Shown piece after piece: positions 14,999 through 24,180 of a stretch of DNA of 54,210 bases. A model generated the notes under the pieces. It did no database searches and was not told where the DNA came from. It saw only the letters and a program-made list of their open reading frames with translations. Source of the DNA: Bacteroidales bacterium (GTDB taxonomy: Bacteria > Bacteroidota > Bacteroidia > Bacteroidales > Lentimicrobiaceae); contig JALHHH010000030.1 of assembly GCA_022837485.1 (NCBI GenBank), positions 1-54,210 of the forward strand. The letters are read 5' to 3'. Position 1 is the stretch's first letter, and each line of letters begins with the position of its first letter. Both the position numbers and the translations under genes were made by a program.

Positions 14999-15583
14999 AT
15001 GGAACTTCTTACGCTTTTTCTTCTGGCCTTAAGCCTCTCGTTTGATTCGTTTGCCGTTTCGGTGAGCAGCGGACTGATGCTGCCCGGCATCCGGTTTCCG
15101 AAAGCGGTAATCATTGCCTTAAGCCTGGCTTTTTTTCAGGCATGTATGCCCCTGCTGGGCTGGACTGCCGGCACAGGCATCCGTACCTACCTGGCCGACT
15201 ACGATCACTGGATTGCGTTCGGACTTTTGTCGCTTCTTGGTATAAAAATGATAACAGAAAGCCTGAAAGCGGATGAAGAAAGGAATGGTTTCAATCCTTT
15301 AAAACCGGTAGTTTTGCTGACCATGTCGCTGGCTACCAGCATTGATGCGTTTGTAGTAGGAATCAGTTTTGCCCTGATCGAAACACCCGATACCCCCTTC
15401 TGGCTGGCGATACTTATTCCGGTTCTGATGATAGGGAGCGTTACCTTCATTATGTCGATGCTGGGCATTCTTTTCGGTAAAAAGGCCGGAAGCAGGCTCG
15501 GAAAAAGGATGGAGATGCTTGGCGGACTGATCCTGATCGGAATAGGTGTTAAAATTCTTGTTGAGCATTTGAATTTTCTATAG
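14999..15583 (+). CDS. mntP: Manganese efflux pump MntP
   Basis: A 194-residue inner-membrane protein of the MntP (YebN) family that exports Mn2+. It has six hydrophobic helices in two related halves. The conserved Asp residues of each half are seen in LSLSFDSFAVSVSSG and TSIDAFVVGISFA, the metal-path motifs of the family. A basic and acidic loop (about 80-95) links the halves. ATG 14999 is supported by a promoter box just upstream. No mntR or riboswitch is recognisable. Confidence 0.93.
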   Translation: MELLTLFLLALSLSFDSFAVSVSSGLMLPGIRFPKAVIIALSLAFFQACMPLLGWTAGTGIRTYLADYDHWIAFGLLSLLGIKMITESLKADEERNGFNPLKPVVLLTMSLATSIDAFVVGISFALIETPDTPFWLAILIPVLMIGSVTFIMSMLGILFGKKAGSRLGKRMEMLGGLILIGIGVKILVEHLNFL

Positions 15584-15629
15584 ACCACTGAAAGTCTGAT
15601 TCCGGTTCTATCAAATAAACAGAATTTAA

Positions 15630-15905
15630 GCCTCTGTGACTTCTCTGTGAATCTCTGTGAAAGAAACAGTTACACAGAGTACACGGAGGTTGCACGGAGA
15701 TACACAGAGAAGAATGTAAACCTCTGTGAGCCTCTGTGACTTCTCTGTGATTCTCTGTGTAAAAAGCTGTTAAACAAAGCACACCGAGGTTTCACTGAGC
15801 AACACGGAGAAATAAATCTCCGTGAACCTCTGTGACTTCTCTGTGATTCTCTGTGTAAAAGCAGTTAAACAAAGCACTCCCAAGTATCACACAGTATTAC
15901 AATGA
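15630..15905. repeat. Tandem 97-100 bp repeat of CACAGAG/CTCTGTG words
   Basis: Units start with CCTCTGTGACTTCTCTGTGA at 15630, 15730 and 15827; the third is truncated and decays near 15905. Each unit carries CTCTGTG words followed by complementary ACACAGAG/ACACGGAG words, so it can fold on itself. It occupies nearly all of the 436-base gap between mntP and glnS. Reading frames through it are low-complexity and are not treated as genes. Confidence 0.85.
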
Positions 15906-15984
15906 ATTAAAAACCCTCTGCGAACTTCAGATTTTCAGCAATTTCAGCATGGGATAATGTCATCCTCACCTTTTGCAAAATCCG

Positions 15985-15992
15985 TATCTTTG
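15985..15992 (+). promoter_or_regulatory. -7 box of glnS
   Basis: TATCTTTG, 27 bases before the ATG at 16020. Confidence 0.6.
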
Positions 15993-16019
15993 CACCCTTA
16001 AAATAAAAACGGCCAAGGC

Positions 16020-17723
16020 ATGAGCGACAGCAAAACTGTACCGGAAAACACCGGTGAAAACAAGACCCCGGCAAACTTTATCCATGCGATGATTGAAGAA
16101 GATATCCGCAACGGCAAGAATGGCGGACGCGTGCACACGCGTTTCCCACCGGAGCCCAACGGATACCTGCACATCGGACATGCCAAGTCGATCTGCCTGA
16201 ATTTTGGCACAGCATTGAAATACAACGGAAAATGCAACCTCCGTTTCGACGATACCAACCCGGTAAAGGAAGATGTTGAATACGTGGATTCCATCCGTTA
16301 CGACGTACACTGGCTGGGATTCGACTGGGAAGGACGCGAATTTTACGCCTCCGATTATTTCCCTAAGCTGTATGAATATGCCGAGAAGCTGATTCTGAAA
16401 GGGAAAGCTTACGTTTGCGACCTGACGGCAGAACAGATTGCCGAACAGAAAGGAACCCCTACCCGTCCGGGACAGGAAAGTCCCTACCGCAACCGCACAC
16501 CGGAAGAAAATCTGGACCTTTTCCGCAGAATGAAAGCCGGCGAATTTCCCGACGGCAGCCGGGTACTCCGGGCCAAAATAGATATGGCTTCGCCCAATAT
16601 GCACATGCGCGATCCCATCCTCTACCGCATCATTCACACCGAACATCACCGCACCGGAAACCAGTGGTGCATCTATCCGATGTACGACTTTGCCCACGGG
16701 CAGAGCGACAGCATCGAAGGCATTACGCACAGCATCTGTACCCTTGAGTTTGAAGTTCACCGTCCGCTCTACGACTGGTGCATTCGCGAACTGGAGATCT
16801 TTGCCCCGCAGCAGATTGAGTTTGCCCGTCTCAATATGACCTACACGGTAATGAGCAAGCGCAAGCTGCTTGAACTGGTTAAAAACAATTTTGTCAGCGG
16901 CTGGGACGACCCGCGCATGCCGACCATTTCTGGACTTCGCCGCAGGGGATATACACCGGAATCCATACGCAATTTCTCCGATCTGGTGGGCGTTGCCAAG
17001 CGTGAAAATGTGATCGACGTGGGGCTTCTGGAATTCTGTGTAAGAGAAGACCTGAACAGGAAGGCTCAGCGGGTGATGGGGGTGCTCAATCCCGTGAAGC
17101 TGATCATCGACAACTATCCGGCGGAACTGACTGAAGAGATGCCGGCCGTAAACAATCCGGAAAACCCGGAAGCAGGCACCCGTATAGTACCTTTTACCAG
17201 GGAACTGTACATCGAACGCGAAGATTTCATGGAAGATCCGCCTTCAAAATTCTTCCGGCTGGCTCCGGGACGCGAAGTAAGACTTAAATATGCCTACATC
17301 ATCAAATGCGAATCGGTGGTAAAGGATCCGTCAAGCGGGGAAATAACCGAGATTCACTGCACCTACGATCCCGAAACCCTGAGCGGAAGGCCCGAAAGCA
17401 ACCGTAAGGTAAAGGGGACCCTGCACTGGGTTTCCGCCGCGCACGCCGTTGAAGCGGAAATCCGGCTCTACGACCGTCTGTTTATGTCGGAAGATCCGGA
17501 AGATGTGCCGGAAGGGGAAGACTACAAGAAAAACCTGAATCCGGATTCCCTGAAAGTGATCAGGGGTTATGTTGAACCTTTTGCTGCCATCACGAAACCT
17601 TTGGATAAATTCCAGTTTGAACGCCTGGGTTACTTCTGCACCGACAGCGATACAACGGATGCGAAACCCGTTTTCAACCGCACCGTTGCGTTAAAAGATT
17701 CATGGGCAAAAGCAAAAAGTTAA
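16020..17723 (+). CDS. glnS: Glutaminyl-tRNA synthetase
   Basis: A cytosolic class I synthetase that charges tRNA-Gln directly, 567 residues. The HIGH signature is in FPPEPNGYLHIGHAKS, LRFDDTNP follows, and the KMSKS loop appears as VMSKRKL. The C-terminal beta-barrel anticodon domain spans about 340-560. GlnRS removes the need for GatCAB transamidation for Gln. The cognate tRNA-Gln lies 71 bases downstream with its own promoter. Confidence 0.97.
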   Translation: MSDSKTVPENTGENKTPANFIHAMIEEDIRNGKNGGRVHTRFPPEPNGYLHIGHAKSICLNFGTALKYNGKCNLRFDDTNPVKEDVEYVDSIRYDVHWLGFDWEGREFYASDYFPKLYEYAEKLILKGKAYVCDLTAEQIAEQKGTPTRPGQESPYRNRTPEENLDLFRRMKAGEFPDGSRVLRAKIDMASPNMHMRDPILYRIIHTEHHRTGNQWCIYPMYDFAHGQSDSIEGITHSICTLEFEVHRPLYDWCIRELEIFAPQQIEFARLNMTYTVMSKRKLLELVKNNFVSGWDDPRMPTISGLRRRGYTPESIRNFSDLVGVAKRENVIDVGLLEFCVREDLNRKAQRVMGVLNPVKLIIDNYPAELTEEMPAVNNPENPEAGTRIVPFTRELYIEREDFMEDPPSKFFRLAPGREVRLKYAYIIKCESVVKDPSSGEITEIHCTYDPETLSGRPESNRKVKGTLHWVSAAHAVEAEIRLYDRLFMSEDPEDVPEGEDYKKNLNPDSLKVIRGYVEPFAAITKPLDKFQFERLGYFCTDSDTTDAKPVFNRTVALKDSWAKAKS

Positions 17724-17774
17724 ATTTTGATGAACTTTTTGTCTGAAAATTTGCACAGACAAATAACAATTTAC

Positions 17775-17782
17775 TAATTTTG
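17775..17782 (+). promoter_or_regulatory. -7 box of tRNA-Gln
   Basis: TAATTTTG, 12 bases before the tRNA 5' end. Confidence 0.6.
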
Positions 17783-17794
17783 CAGCCCTATTAC

Positions 17795-17867
17795 TGACCT
17801 ATGGTGTAATTGGCAACACGTCTGACTCTGGATCAGAAGAGTCCAGGTTCGACCCCTGGTAGGTCAA
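17795..17867 (+). tRNA. tRNA-Gln (CTG)
   Basis: A 73-base cloverleaf. The acceptor TGACCTA (17795-17801) pairs with TAGGTCA (17860-17866). The anticodon stem is TCTGA/TCAGA with loop CTCTGGA, giving anticodon CTG at 17828-17830. The U1-A72 start is typical of tRNA-Gln. No CCA is encoded. Confidence 0.96.
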
Positions 17868-17878
17868 CACAGTCGAAA

Positions 17879-17909
17879 AGCAGTCACATTCCAGTGGCTG
17901 CTTTTTTTT
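17879..17909 (+). terminator. Terminator of tRNA-Gln
   Basis: A 9-bp stem, AGCAGTCAC with GTGGCTGCT (one G-T pair), with a 6-base loop, followed by a run of eight T. Confidence 0.85.
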
Positions 17910-18018
17910 ATTGGATTCTGAAGGTGATATCCCTCCCCTTTTCCCCTCCATAGCCGAATATAGCTAAGTCATGAGATGGGCAGTGTGGCAAAATACTTCT
18001 CTATTGCATATCCTTCCT

Positions 18019-18026
18019 TACCTTTG
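18019..18026 (+). promoter_or_regulatory. -7 box of DUF2891 gene
   Basis: TACCTTTG, 37 bases before ATG 18064. It lies inside a longer in-frame extension and so favours the shorter start. Confidence 0.55.
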
Positions 18027-18063
18027 CAGGAAAACACAGCTTCTTACAAACAACTCTTCTGCT

Positions 18064-19143
18064 ATGCGTTATCTTTTTATCCTTTTTTTTTCGGTCAGTA
18101 CATTGTTTGTCAATTCCCAGGGTCTGCTAACCGAGGATAAAGCGGAACGTTTTGCGGGCATGGCCCTGAAATGCATTCATCAGGAATATCCGAACAAACC
18201 CGGGGAAGTGCTGGGTAGCGACAGGGATGTGAAGCCGGTAAGGGAATACCGGCCGGCGTTTTACGGTTGTTTTGACTGGCACTCGGCAGTACACGGACAC
18301 TGGATGCTGGTGAAACTGCTGAAACGGTTTCCGGATTCTCCGGATGCTGCGCAAATAAAAGACGCCCTTTCGAAGAACCTCAGACCGGAAAACATCACGG
18401 TGGAGGTCCGGTTTTTTCTTGACTCCAACAACCGAACGTTTGAACGGCCTTACGGATGGGCCTGGCTGCTGAAACTGGCGGAAGAGCTTCACACCTGGGA
18501 TCATCCACAGGCAAGGGAATGGGAAACGGCCCTACAGCCGCTTACAGAGCTCATTGTCGGTAATTATCTCGATTTTCTGCCAAAACTTGTCTATCCCGTA
18601 AGGGCAGGGGAGCACTCCAATACCGCATTCGGTATGGCATTCGCCCTGGATTATGCCCGTGCAACGCAAAATAAAGCCCTTGAATCAACGATCGCAGCCC
18701 GGGCAAGGGATTTTTACATGAACGATAAAAACTGCCCCATATCGTGGGAACCCTCGGGATTTGACTTTCTCTCACCGTGTTTTACCGAAGCAGAACTGAT
18801 GTCAAGGGTGCTTCCGGAGGAAGAGTTCAGGACGTGGATGAATCAGTTTTTGCCTTCCGGACCGAACGGATGCCCGGTATTTCTTAATGAACCGGCAAGG
18901 GTAGTCGACCGTTCCGACGGTAAACTGGTACATCTCGACGGACTCAATTTTTCCCGGGCCTGGGCCTATGCCAGGATAGCTTCAAAACTGGAGCCCGAAA
19001 GCCGGGATGCATTTAAGCGGGCGGCACTTCTGCACATCCGTCATTCCATTGGAACCATCAGCGACGGGAACTATGAGGGGGAACACTGGCTGGCCACCTT
19101 TGCCGTATATGCGCTGAATGAAACGGAGAGGTTGTCCGAATAA
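18064..19143 (+). CDS. DUF2891 family exported protein, 359 aa
   Basis: The protein matches the DUF2891 family: YGCFDWHSAVHGHWMLVKLL near residue 65, RPYGWAWLLKL, and EHSNTAFGMAFALDYA. The fold is probably an all-alpha (alpha/alpha) barrel like that of glycan-active enzymes, but the family has no proven activity. Residues 1-19 form a signal peptide ending near VNSQ, so the mature protein is periplasmic. Start 18064 is chosen over an in-frame ATG at 17971 because of the promoter position and the signal peptide. It converges with the MBOAT gene. Confidence 0.85.
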   Translation: MRYLFILFFSVSTLFVNSQGLLTEDKAERFAGMALKCIHQEYPNKPGEVLGSDRDVKPVREYRPAFYGCFDWHSAVHGHWMLVKLLKRFPDSPDAAQIKDALSKNLRPENITVEVRFFLDSNNRTFERPYGWAWLLKLAEELHTWDHPQAREWETALQPLTELIVGNYLDFLPKLVYPVRAGEHSNTAFGMAFALDYARATQNKALESTIAARARDFYMNDKNCPISWEPSGFDFLSPCFTEAELMSRVLPEEEFRTWMNQFLPSGPNGCPVFLNEPARVVDRSDGKLVHLDGLNFSRAWAYARIASKLEPESRDAFKRAALLHIRHSIGTISDGNYEGEHWLATFAVYALNETERLSE

Positions 19144-19189
19144 AAGTATAACAGTTTCCATCAGGCCGGATTGCCTGTAAATCCGTATT

Positions 19190-20848
19190 CTAAAACTGAA
19201 AATAGATAAACGGCTGAAAGCTTGCAGAATATGCCTGATAACATACAATTCCGGTGATTACTGCAATAATGCCTTTCAGTACAAGCGGACTCTTTGCCCA
19301 GAAGTTTTCTATTCTATCCTTTGTTCTTACAGGCAGCCAGTGGGTAATGTATCCGAGCAACATAATGACAAAAACGATCCGGTACTGGTAAAGCACCTGC
19401 AGCGCGTTACTCCAGTCCATATTGCCAGCAACCTGTCGGTACCAGGCGGCAATGTGTTCCATGCTTTCGCCTCTGAAGTACAAGCGTGTAAAGGTGATGA
19501 AGGTGAAGGTCAGCATGATTTTCCACACCACAGCCGCCCTGTGTTCCGACTTTTCCCACGGACTGATGCGCCTCCAGTACTTGTAGGTAAGGATCCCCAG
19601 TCCGTTCAGTCCGCCCCAGATCACAAATTTCCAGGACGCTCCGTGCCACAATCCGCCGATCAGCATGGTAAGCATGATGTTGATATTCATCACGAAGTGC
19701 TTTCGCAGTCCCTGAAAAACCAGGGCCAGTGAAACAAACAGGATAACGGCAGCTGAGATTGCAATCCCCATCGTTTTATCCTTAAAAGCAAGTATGGATC
19801 CGGCAAGTATCAGAACCGAAATCACTACGGTAGCGAGGGTTGCATTGCGATTTCCGCCAAGCGGGATATAAAGATAATCCTTAAGAAAGGATGAGAGCGA
19901 AATATGCCACCGCCTCCAGAAGTCGGAGGTATTCTTCGCCTTGTACGGAGAATTGAAATTAACCGGCAGTCGGAAACCCATCAGCAGGGCAAGACCGATA
20001 GCAATATCGGTATAACCCGAAAAATCGCCGTAAATCTGAAGGGAATATCCGAAAAGGGCCATTACGTTGGTAAAGCCCGAAAACATTGCCGGAGCATCAA
20101 ACACTTTATCCATAAAATGCATCGCCAGATAATCGGCAAAAATCATTTTCTTGAGCAGCCCTTTAAGAATTAAGAAGGTTCCCGCATTAAAGTCGGCAGA
20201 AGAAATAACGGTTGGTTTGCTAATCTGAGGGATAAATTCGCCGGCCCTGACGATGGGACCTGCAACCAGCTGAGGAAAGAACGTTACAAACAGGCCGAAG
20301 TCGGCCACTGAGTTCAGGGGTTTGAGCTTGCCCCTGTAGATATCGACACAGTAGGTTATGGTTTGAAAAAGGTAAAACGAGATCCCGATCGGAAGTATGA
20401 TCTTATCTACCGTAAAATATCCGGCATTGCTGAAGCTGTTACCCCATTCTGCCAGCCAGTGCGATACATGATAACTTGTTCCGAAAAGATAATTGAGGGA
20501 GTCGACAAGAAAATAGGAGTATTTGAAATAACTGAGAATAAATAGATTAAGTGCAACGCTCAGGGAAAGCAGGATATGTTTAATGGTTTTCGCCCGCGCT
20601 TTGTATATCCCGGCACCCAGTAAAAAGTTGCCGATGGTGGTAAAGACAAGCAGTCCCACGAACAGTCCGCTGGTTTTGTAATAAAAGAACAGAGAAGCCA
20701 GCAGCAGGTATGTATTCCGCAGTCTGATGCGTTTGTACAGAAACGAAAAAATAAGATATAAAACCGTGAAGAAAATCCAGTAGTCGGCCTGGGTAAAGAT
20801 GAGGGGAAACTCATCGGAAAAGGCAAATATTTCTTTCAGTCTATTCAT
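19190..20848 (-). CDS. MBOAT-family O-acyltransferase (AlgI-like)
   Basis: A 552-residue inner-membrane protein with about ten or more helices. The AlgI-type signature is present: NTSDFWRRWHISLSSFLKDY, then YIPLGGN, and GGLWHGASWKFVIWG with the catalytic His of the WHG motif. These proteins pass acyl groups across the membrane to a periplasmic acetyltransferase. The two SGNH proteins encoded just upstream are the expected partners, so the operon probably O-acetylates an exported polysaccharide. ATG 20848 overlaps the upstream stop (20841-20843), which supports it over the in-frame start at 20914. Confidence 0.92.
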   Translation of the reverse strand: MNRLKEIFAFSDEFPLIFTQADYWIFFTVLYLIFSFLYKRIRLRNTYLLLASLFFYYKTSGLFVGLLVFTTIGNFLLGAGIYKARAKTIKHILLSLSVALNLFILSYFKYSYFLVDSLNYLFGTSYHVSHWLAEWGNSFSNAGYFTVDKIILPIGISFYLFQTITYCVDIYRGKLKPLNSVADFGLFVTFFPQLVAGPIVRAGEFIPQISKPTVISSADFNAGTFLILKGLLKKMIFADYLAMHFMDKVFDAPAMFSGFTNVMALFGYSLQIYGDFSGYTDIAIGLALLMGFRLPVNFNSPYKAKNTSDFWRRWHISLSSFLKDYLYIPLGGNRNATLATVVISVLILAGSILAFKDKTMGIAISAAVILFVSLALVFQGLRKHFVMNINIMLTMLIGGLWHGASWKFVIWGGLNGLGILTYKYWRRISPWEKSEHRAAVVWKIMLTFTFITFTRLYFRGESMEHIAAWYRQVAGNMDWSNALQVLYQYRIVFVIMLLGYITHWLPVRTKDRIENFWAKSPLVLKGIIAVITGIVCYQAYSASFQPFIYFQF

Positions 20849-22133
20849 GGATGTCTTTGATGCGATTAAGCAACGATCCCGGTTCACGGCCCGTCGTTTT
20901 TTCCCACTGTGCAATCAGTGCGGTGATCAGAAGGTCACCCTTCACACTGTAACCTGCTGTGGTAAAATGTACCCGGTCGTGTACCATCAGTTTCCGGTTG
21001 TACCATTGCTGCGATGATCCCAGACCACCCATAATGGCATAGAAGTCCCAGACCGCCTGCCCGTGTTTCCTGGCAAGTTCATGGATGACGGTTTGTTGCA
21101 GGCCTGTATTCCGGTTCGGATGTTTTTTACGGTAATAGGAATCGTTGGGGACTGTAAGCAGTATGGCACATTCGGGATTTGCCGATTTTATTGTCCGGAT
21201 CAGGGAATCGTAGTAATTCCCGTATTTCTCCGGATCAAAATCCTTTTCTCCGGCGTCGTTGGTGCCGATGGAAACGATGAACAGATCGGGCTTATACATC
21301 TTAAGCTGTTCGTAAAACAGGTTACACCGGTTATAGCTTTTAAAACTGGCCCCGTTAACACCAACCGAATGGTAGATGACTCCCGGGAAATCGTTCAGCA
21401 GTTCCAGTCCGGTGATGCTGAAACGGGCATGTGCCGAGGTGTCGTTTTTACGGATTACCAGTCCTGCTTCCTTAACGGTATCGGGAAAGGATATCTCGCA
21501 GTATCCTTCTGCGGTATTAAACGAAATTCCGGCAAACACCATAGACGTATCGGCGGGAGTAATGCTGTATCCCGGGGAATCGGAAACCGCAAAAAGCCGG
21601 ATTTTGTTGAAGGTATAGGGCGATTTTACCTGCACATTCCGGTTGGCTTTGATGCGTATGGTATCCTCCTTCCCGAGCAGGGTTGCCGCGATTCCGCACA
21701 AACCCCAGCTTGCCGTATCCCGGCTGAGCGATGAGCGATACCCTTTCCACAAGGCACTGTTGCCGGTGATGTTGTAATTTAAGGGATTGTTCGTCCCGGC
21801 AAGGCGGTAAGGAAAGATTAGCCCGCGTGAAGAATGCGTATACGGGGTAATATTACGGAGGTATTCCCTTACTTTATTTGAATAAAAGTCGGCCTGAATG
21901 TGCGATCCGCCTATGTGAAAGATCTGTATGTTTTTCCTGTGACCTTCATACAGGCTGTCGAGTTTGCCGAAGAAGGTCCGGAAGCTGTCCGATGAATCCG
22001 CGTATGCAAAAGTGTTATGCTCTTTATGTATAATCTGACCGTGTACCAGCAGGATACTGTCGAGAATGTAGTGCTGAGCACTGGCGTTAATACCTGCAGT
22101 AAAGAAAAGAAATAAGATTAATGTCTTTCTCAT
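20841..22133 (-). CDS. Periplasmic SGNH-hydrolase family protein, 430 aa
   Basis: A signal peptide covers residues 1-19 (ending ASAQ). SGNH blocks are visible: block I as IFHIGGSHIQADF, in which the usual GDS reads GGS but the Ser remains; block III as VSIGTNDAG; and block V as HDRVHFTTAGY with Asp and His. A jelly-roll-like segment (about 130-260) interrupts the hydrolase fold, as in other polysaccharide O-acetyltransferase partners. It probably transfers acetyl groups supplied by the MBOAT protein. Its start overlaps the stop of the next upstream gene by 4 bases. Confidence 0.85.
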   Translation of the reverse strand: MRKTLILFLFFTAGINASAQHYILDSILLVHGQIIHKEHNTFAYADSSDSFRTFFGKLDSLYEGHRKNIQIFHIGGSHIQADFYSNKVREYLRNITPYTHSSRGLIFPYRLAGTNNPLNYNITGNSALWKGYRSSLSRDTASWGLCGIAATLLGKEDTIRIKANRNVQVKSPYTFNKIRLFAVSDSPGYSITPADTSMVFAGISFNTAEGYCEISFPDTVKEAGLVIRKNDTSAHARFSITGLELLNDFPGVIYHSVGVNGASFKSYNRCNLFYEQLKMYKPDLFIVSIGTNDAGEKDFDPEKYGNYYDSLIRTIKSANPECAILLTVPNDSYYRKKHPNRNTGLQQTVIHELARKHGQAVWDFYAIMGGLGSSQQWYNRKLMVHDRVHFTTAGYSVKGDLLITALIAQWEKTTGREPGSLLNRIKDIHE

Positions 22134-23566
22134 CGCATCAGATCAAGATAAAGTGAAGTAAAAAAGAGTTCGGCAATTGTTCGGGATCCTTTGGGTGAGA
22201 AATGGGTGTAATCGGTGGATGCCAGCCCCTGATCAACCCATGCAGGCATGGCATTTAGTCCTCCCATGGCCCTGAACATGCTCCAGTAGGCCCATCCGTT
22301 GCGATTGCATGTCTCCCTGAGCCTGGCATCCAGATAGGGCAGGAGGGGATAGGTTACCATATTCCCGTTTACCATGGTACTCATATCGCCCGGGCCGATA
22401 AAAAGAACCATGGCATCCGGAATCATCCTGTTTACCCATCGTATGTTTCCTGCAAGGTAGCGCGTATAATCATCGATGGCAACGGAATCGTTCATGTAGG
22501 GAACGGTATTCCCTCCATACTGAAAGATGAGTACCTGCGGGTTCAGGCGCACGGCCATGGCTTTAAACCCAGAAGGATTAAGCCTGCTGAAAACGGTACC
22601 GGAAGCACCGCGCATGGCAATGTTATCCAGACTGATACCCTTTCCGCCGTCGAGGGTAAGGCCATAGAAATCGGGGCTTGACCTGCCCTCCAAAACAAAC
22701 GTAAGCTCCCCGGGGGTGCCGTCCGTACGAATTTCCAGGCAATGATACGCCCCATCGGCAATAAGGGCCGTTTCATTCACAATGGAGTCGCCCAAGCGAA
22801 CCACGGCTTTAACTGGAAAATTCGCGTTTCCGTAGTGAAGTCCGATTGTATTAAATCTCCGCAGTGCAGGGTAGGAGCTGAAGGAAGGCATAATCCTGAT
22901 ATATGCGGATTGTTTAACCGGACTACCCCTCTGGGCGGAATCGGACCAATGGGGTGCATTCTTAGTAAACCTCGAGAATGATGCATACACGCCGTAATTT
23001 TTATCGCTTACCGGCTCCTGTGTCGGATCAAAAGCGGCCAGCCGTTCCCAGTTATCGCTGACGGTAACGTGTGCGGAAATCTGCTCGTATGCCTGCTTTA
23101 CAGGGATAAATCCCGGGCCGCTTCCTCCAAAAACGGATTGCAGGCGGTGCCGGAGGTAACCCGAGATCCGGTCGCCTTCGAGCTGGGAATCGCCGTAATG
23201 AAGGATTCTGCACGACTCACCTTCGAACAGGGTGCGCAGCCGCAACGGAAATTCGTGATCTCCGGATGGATATACAATCCGTTCGAGCCCTGCTGTATCG
23301 ATAGCAGTAAAATCGGGAAGAGAAGTTCGTGGTTCGCCGTCGGGTTTCCCGGCAAGGGTTATTACCGAATCCACCCGGGTATTTACTACAGGTGCACCGG
23401 ATCCCAAAAAAGTACGGAGCGTAGGATATTTAATCCGTATTTTTCCACCGGTCAGTCCGTCTTCGCTGCGCATTCCCGGAAGGCTGACCGGGCGGCTGAA
23501 CAGCGTGGCCAGCAGTAGTCCGCCCATTACCAGTAAAATAAACAGCGCTATTTTCCAGGGTTTCAT
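22130..23566 (-). CDS. Membrane-anchored SGNH-hydrolase family protein, 478 aa
   Basis: An N-terminal membrane anchor or uncleaved signal (about residues 5-25) precedes a periplasmic SGNH fold. Block I is canonical, ILHYGDSQLEGDRI. Block III reads FQYGGNTV and block V reads DYTHFSPKGS with the catalytic Asp/His. It is a paralogue in layout of the next gene product and the first gene of the SGNH-SGNH-MBOAT operon. The likely role is acetyl transfer to, or removal from, an exported glycan; the glycan itself is not encoded nearby. Confidence 0.85.
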   Translation of the reverse strand: MKPWKIALFILLVMGGLLLATLFSRPVSLPGMRSEDGLTGGKIRIKYPTLRTFLGSGAPVVNTRVDSVITLAGKPDGEPRTSLPDFTAIDTAGLERIVYPSGDHEFPLRLRTLFEGESCRILHYGDSQLEGDRISGYLRHRLQSVFGGSGPGFIPVKQAYEQISAHVTVSDNWERLAAFDPTQEPVSDKNYGVYASFSRFTKNAPHWSDSAQRGSPVKQSAYIRIMPSFSSYPALRRFNTIGLHYGNANFPVKAVVRLGDSIVNETALIADGAYHCLEIRTDGTPGELTFVLEGRSSPDFYGLTLDGGKGISLDNIAMRGASGTVFSRLNPSGFKAMAVRLNPQVLIFQYGGNTVPYMNDSVAIDDYTRYLAGNIRWVNRMIPDAMVLFIGPGDMSTMVNGNMVTYPLLPYLDARLRETCNRNGWAYWSMFRAMGGLNAMPAWVDQGLASTDYTHFSPKGSRTIAELFFTSLYLDLMR

Positions 23567-23596
23567 GCGTTACTGTTACGTTCATTAACTTTAGCG

Positions 23597-23616
23597 AAAA
23601 GCCCGTGCTTTCGGGC
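23597..23616 (-). terminator. Terminator after the prolyl-tRNA editing gene
   Basis: On the minus strand GCCCG-AAAGCA-CGGGC is followed by TTTT. It separates the editing gene from the SGNH operon. Confidence 0.6.
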
Positions 23617-23624
23617 CAAATCCT

Positions 23625-24137
23625 TTACAGCGCATCCTCCGCCGGGTAGAGTTCAATAAACTCGTACCCGTTGCCGCAATGATCCAGAAACCGTAAAAAA
23701 TCGCTGAACCGTATTACCAGGGAAGCGGTATTGTCGTTAGGATGAAAACTGATTTTTGGCAGATTTTTCAGGTTTTCATCCAGAAAAAGATACACATGAT
23801 GCGCCGGATCGTGTATGAGACCAAACGGTGAAACCGAGCCGGGGTTCAGCCCAAGGTAACGTTGCATACGCTCCCCGGAGGCAAAACTTAGTTTTCCCTG
23901 TTTCAGCCTCTTTTCCAGATCGTGAATTGCCAGGGCGCGGCGGTGGTCAAAAATCACAAGGTAATGCCGGTTTCCCTTGTGATTCCTGAAAAAAAGATTC
24001 TTGCAGTGGGTGGTTCCGGCAATATCCTTCCAGTACTGCACCGCAATTTCGATGGTGGGAGCAGGAGGATGCTCATGGTATTCGTATGAAATACCAAGTT
24101 CTTCCAGTTTCCGGTAAAGCAGGGGATCTCCGTTCAC
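23625..24137 (-). CDS. Prolyl-tRNA deacylase (PrdX / YbaK-EbsC family)
   Basis: A 170-residue free-standing editing domain that hydrolyses mischarged aminoacyl-tRNA-Pro in the cytosol. Family features are YEHHEHPP-like YEYHEHPPAPT near residue 20, CKNLFFRN, the Lys-rich LEKRLKQGKLSFAS, and LGLNPGSVSPFGL, typical of the INS/YbaK fold. It lies 43 bases downstream of gltX on the same strand and probably shares its transcript, a sensible pairing of tRNA charging and proofreading. Substrate choice (Ala or Cys on tRNA-Pro) cannot be read from sequence alone. Confidence 0.88.
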   Translation of the reverse strand: MNGDPLLYRKLEELGISYEYHEHPPAPTIEIAVQYWKDIAGTTHCKNLFFRNHKGNRHYLVIFDHRRALAIHDLEKRLKQGKLSFASGERMQRYLGLNPGSVSPFGLIHDPAHHVYLFLDENLKNLPKISFHPNDNTASLVIRFSDFLRFLDHCGNGYEFIELYPAEDAL

Positions 24138-24180
24138 GGCAGTTATAGAGGGTTAGTGAATACTCAGGTGTTTTCTCCCG

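Noticed and set aside
15549..15782. 77-aa reading frame on the minus strand in the mntP-glnS gap
   Set aside because: It is a translation of the CACAGAG tandem repeat, with recurring HREVTEAHRG-like words; no promoter or start signal supports it.
15630..15905. CRISPR array
   Set aside because: The 97-100 bp units are similar along their whole length with no unique spacers, and no cas genes are in the window.
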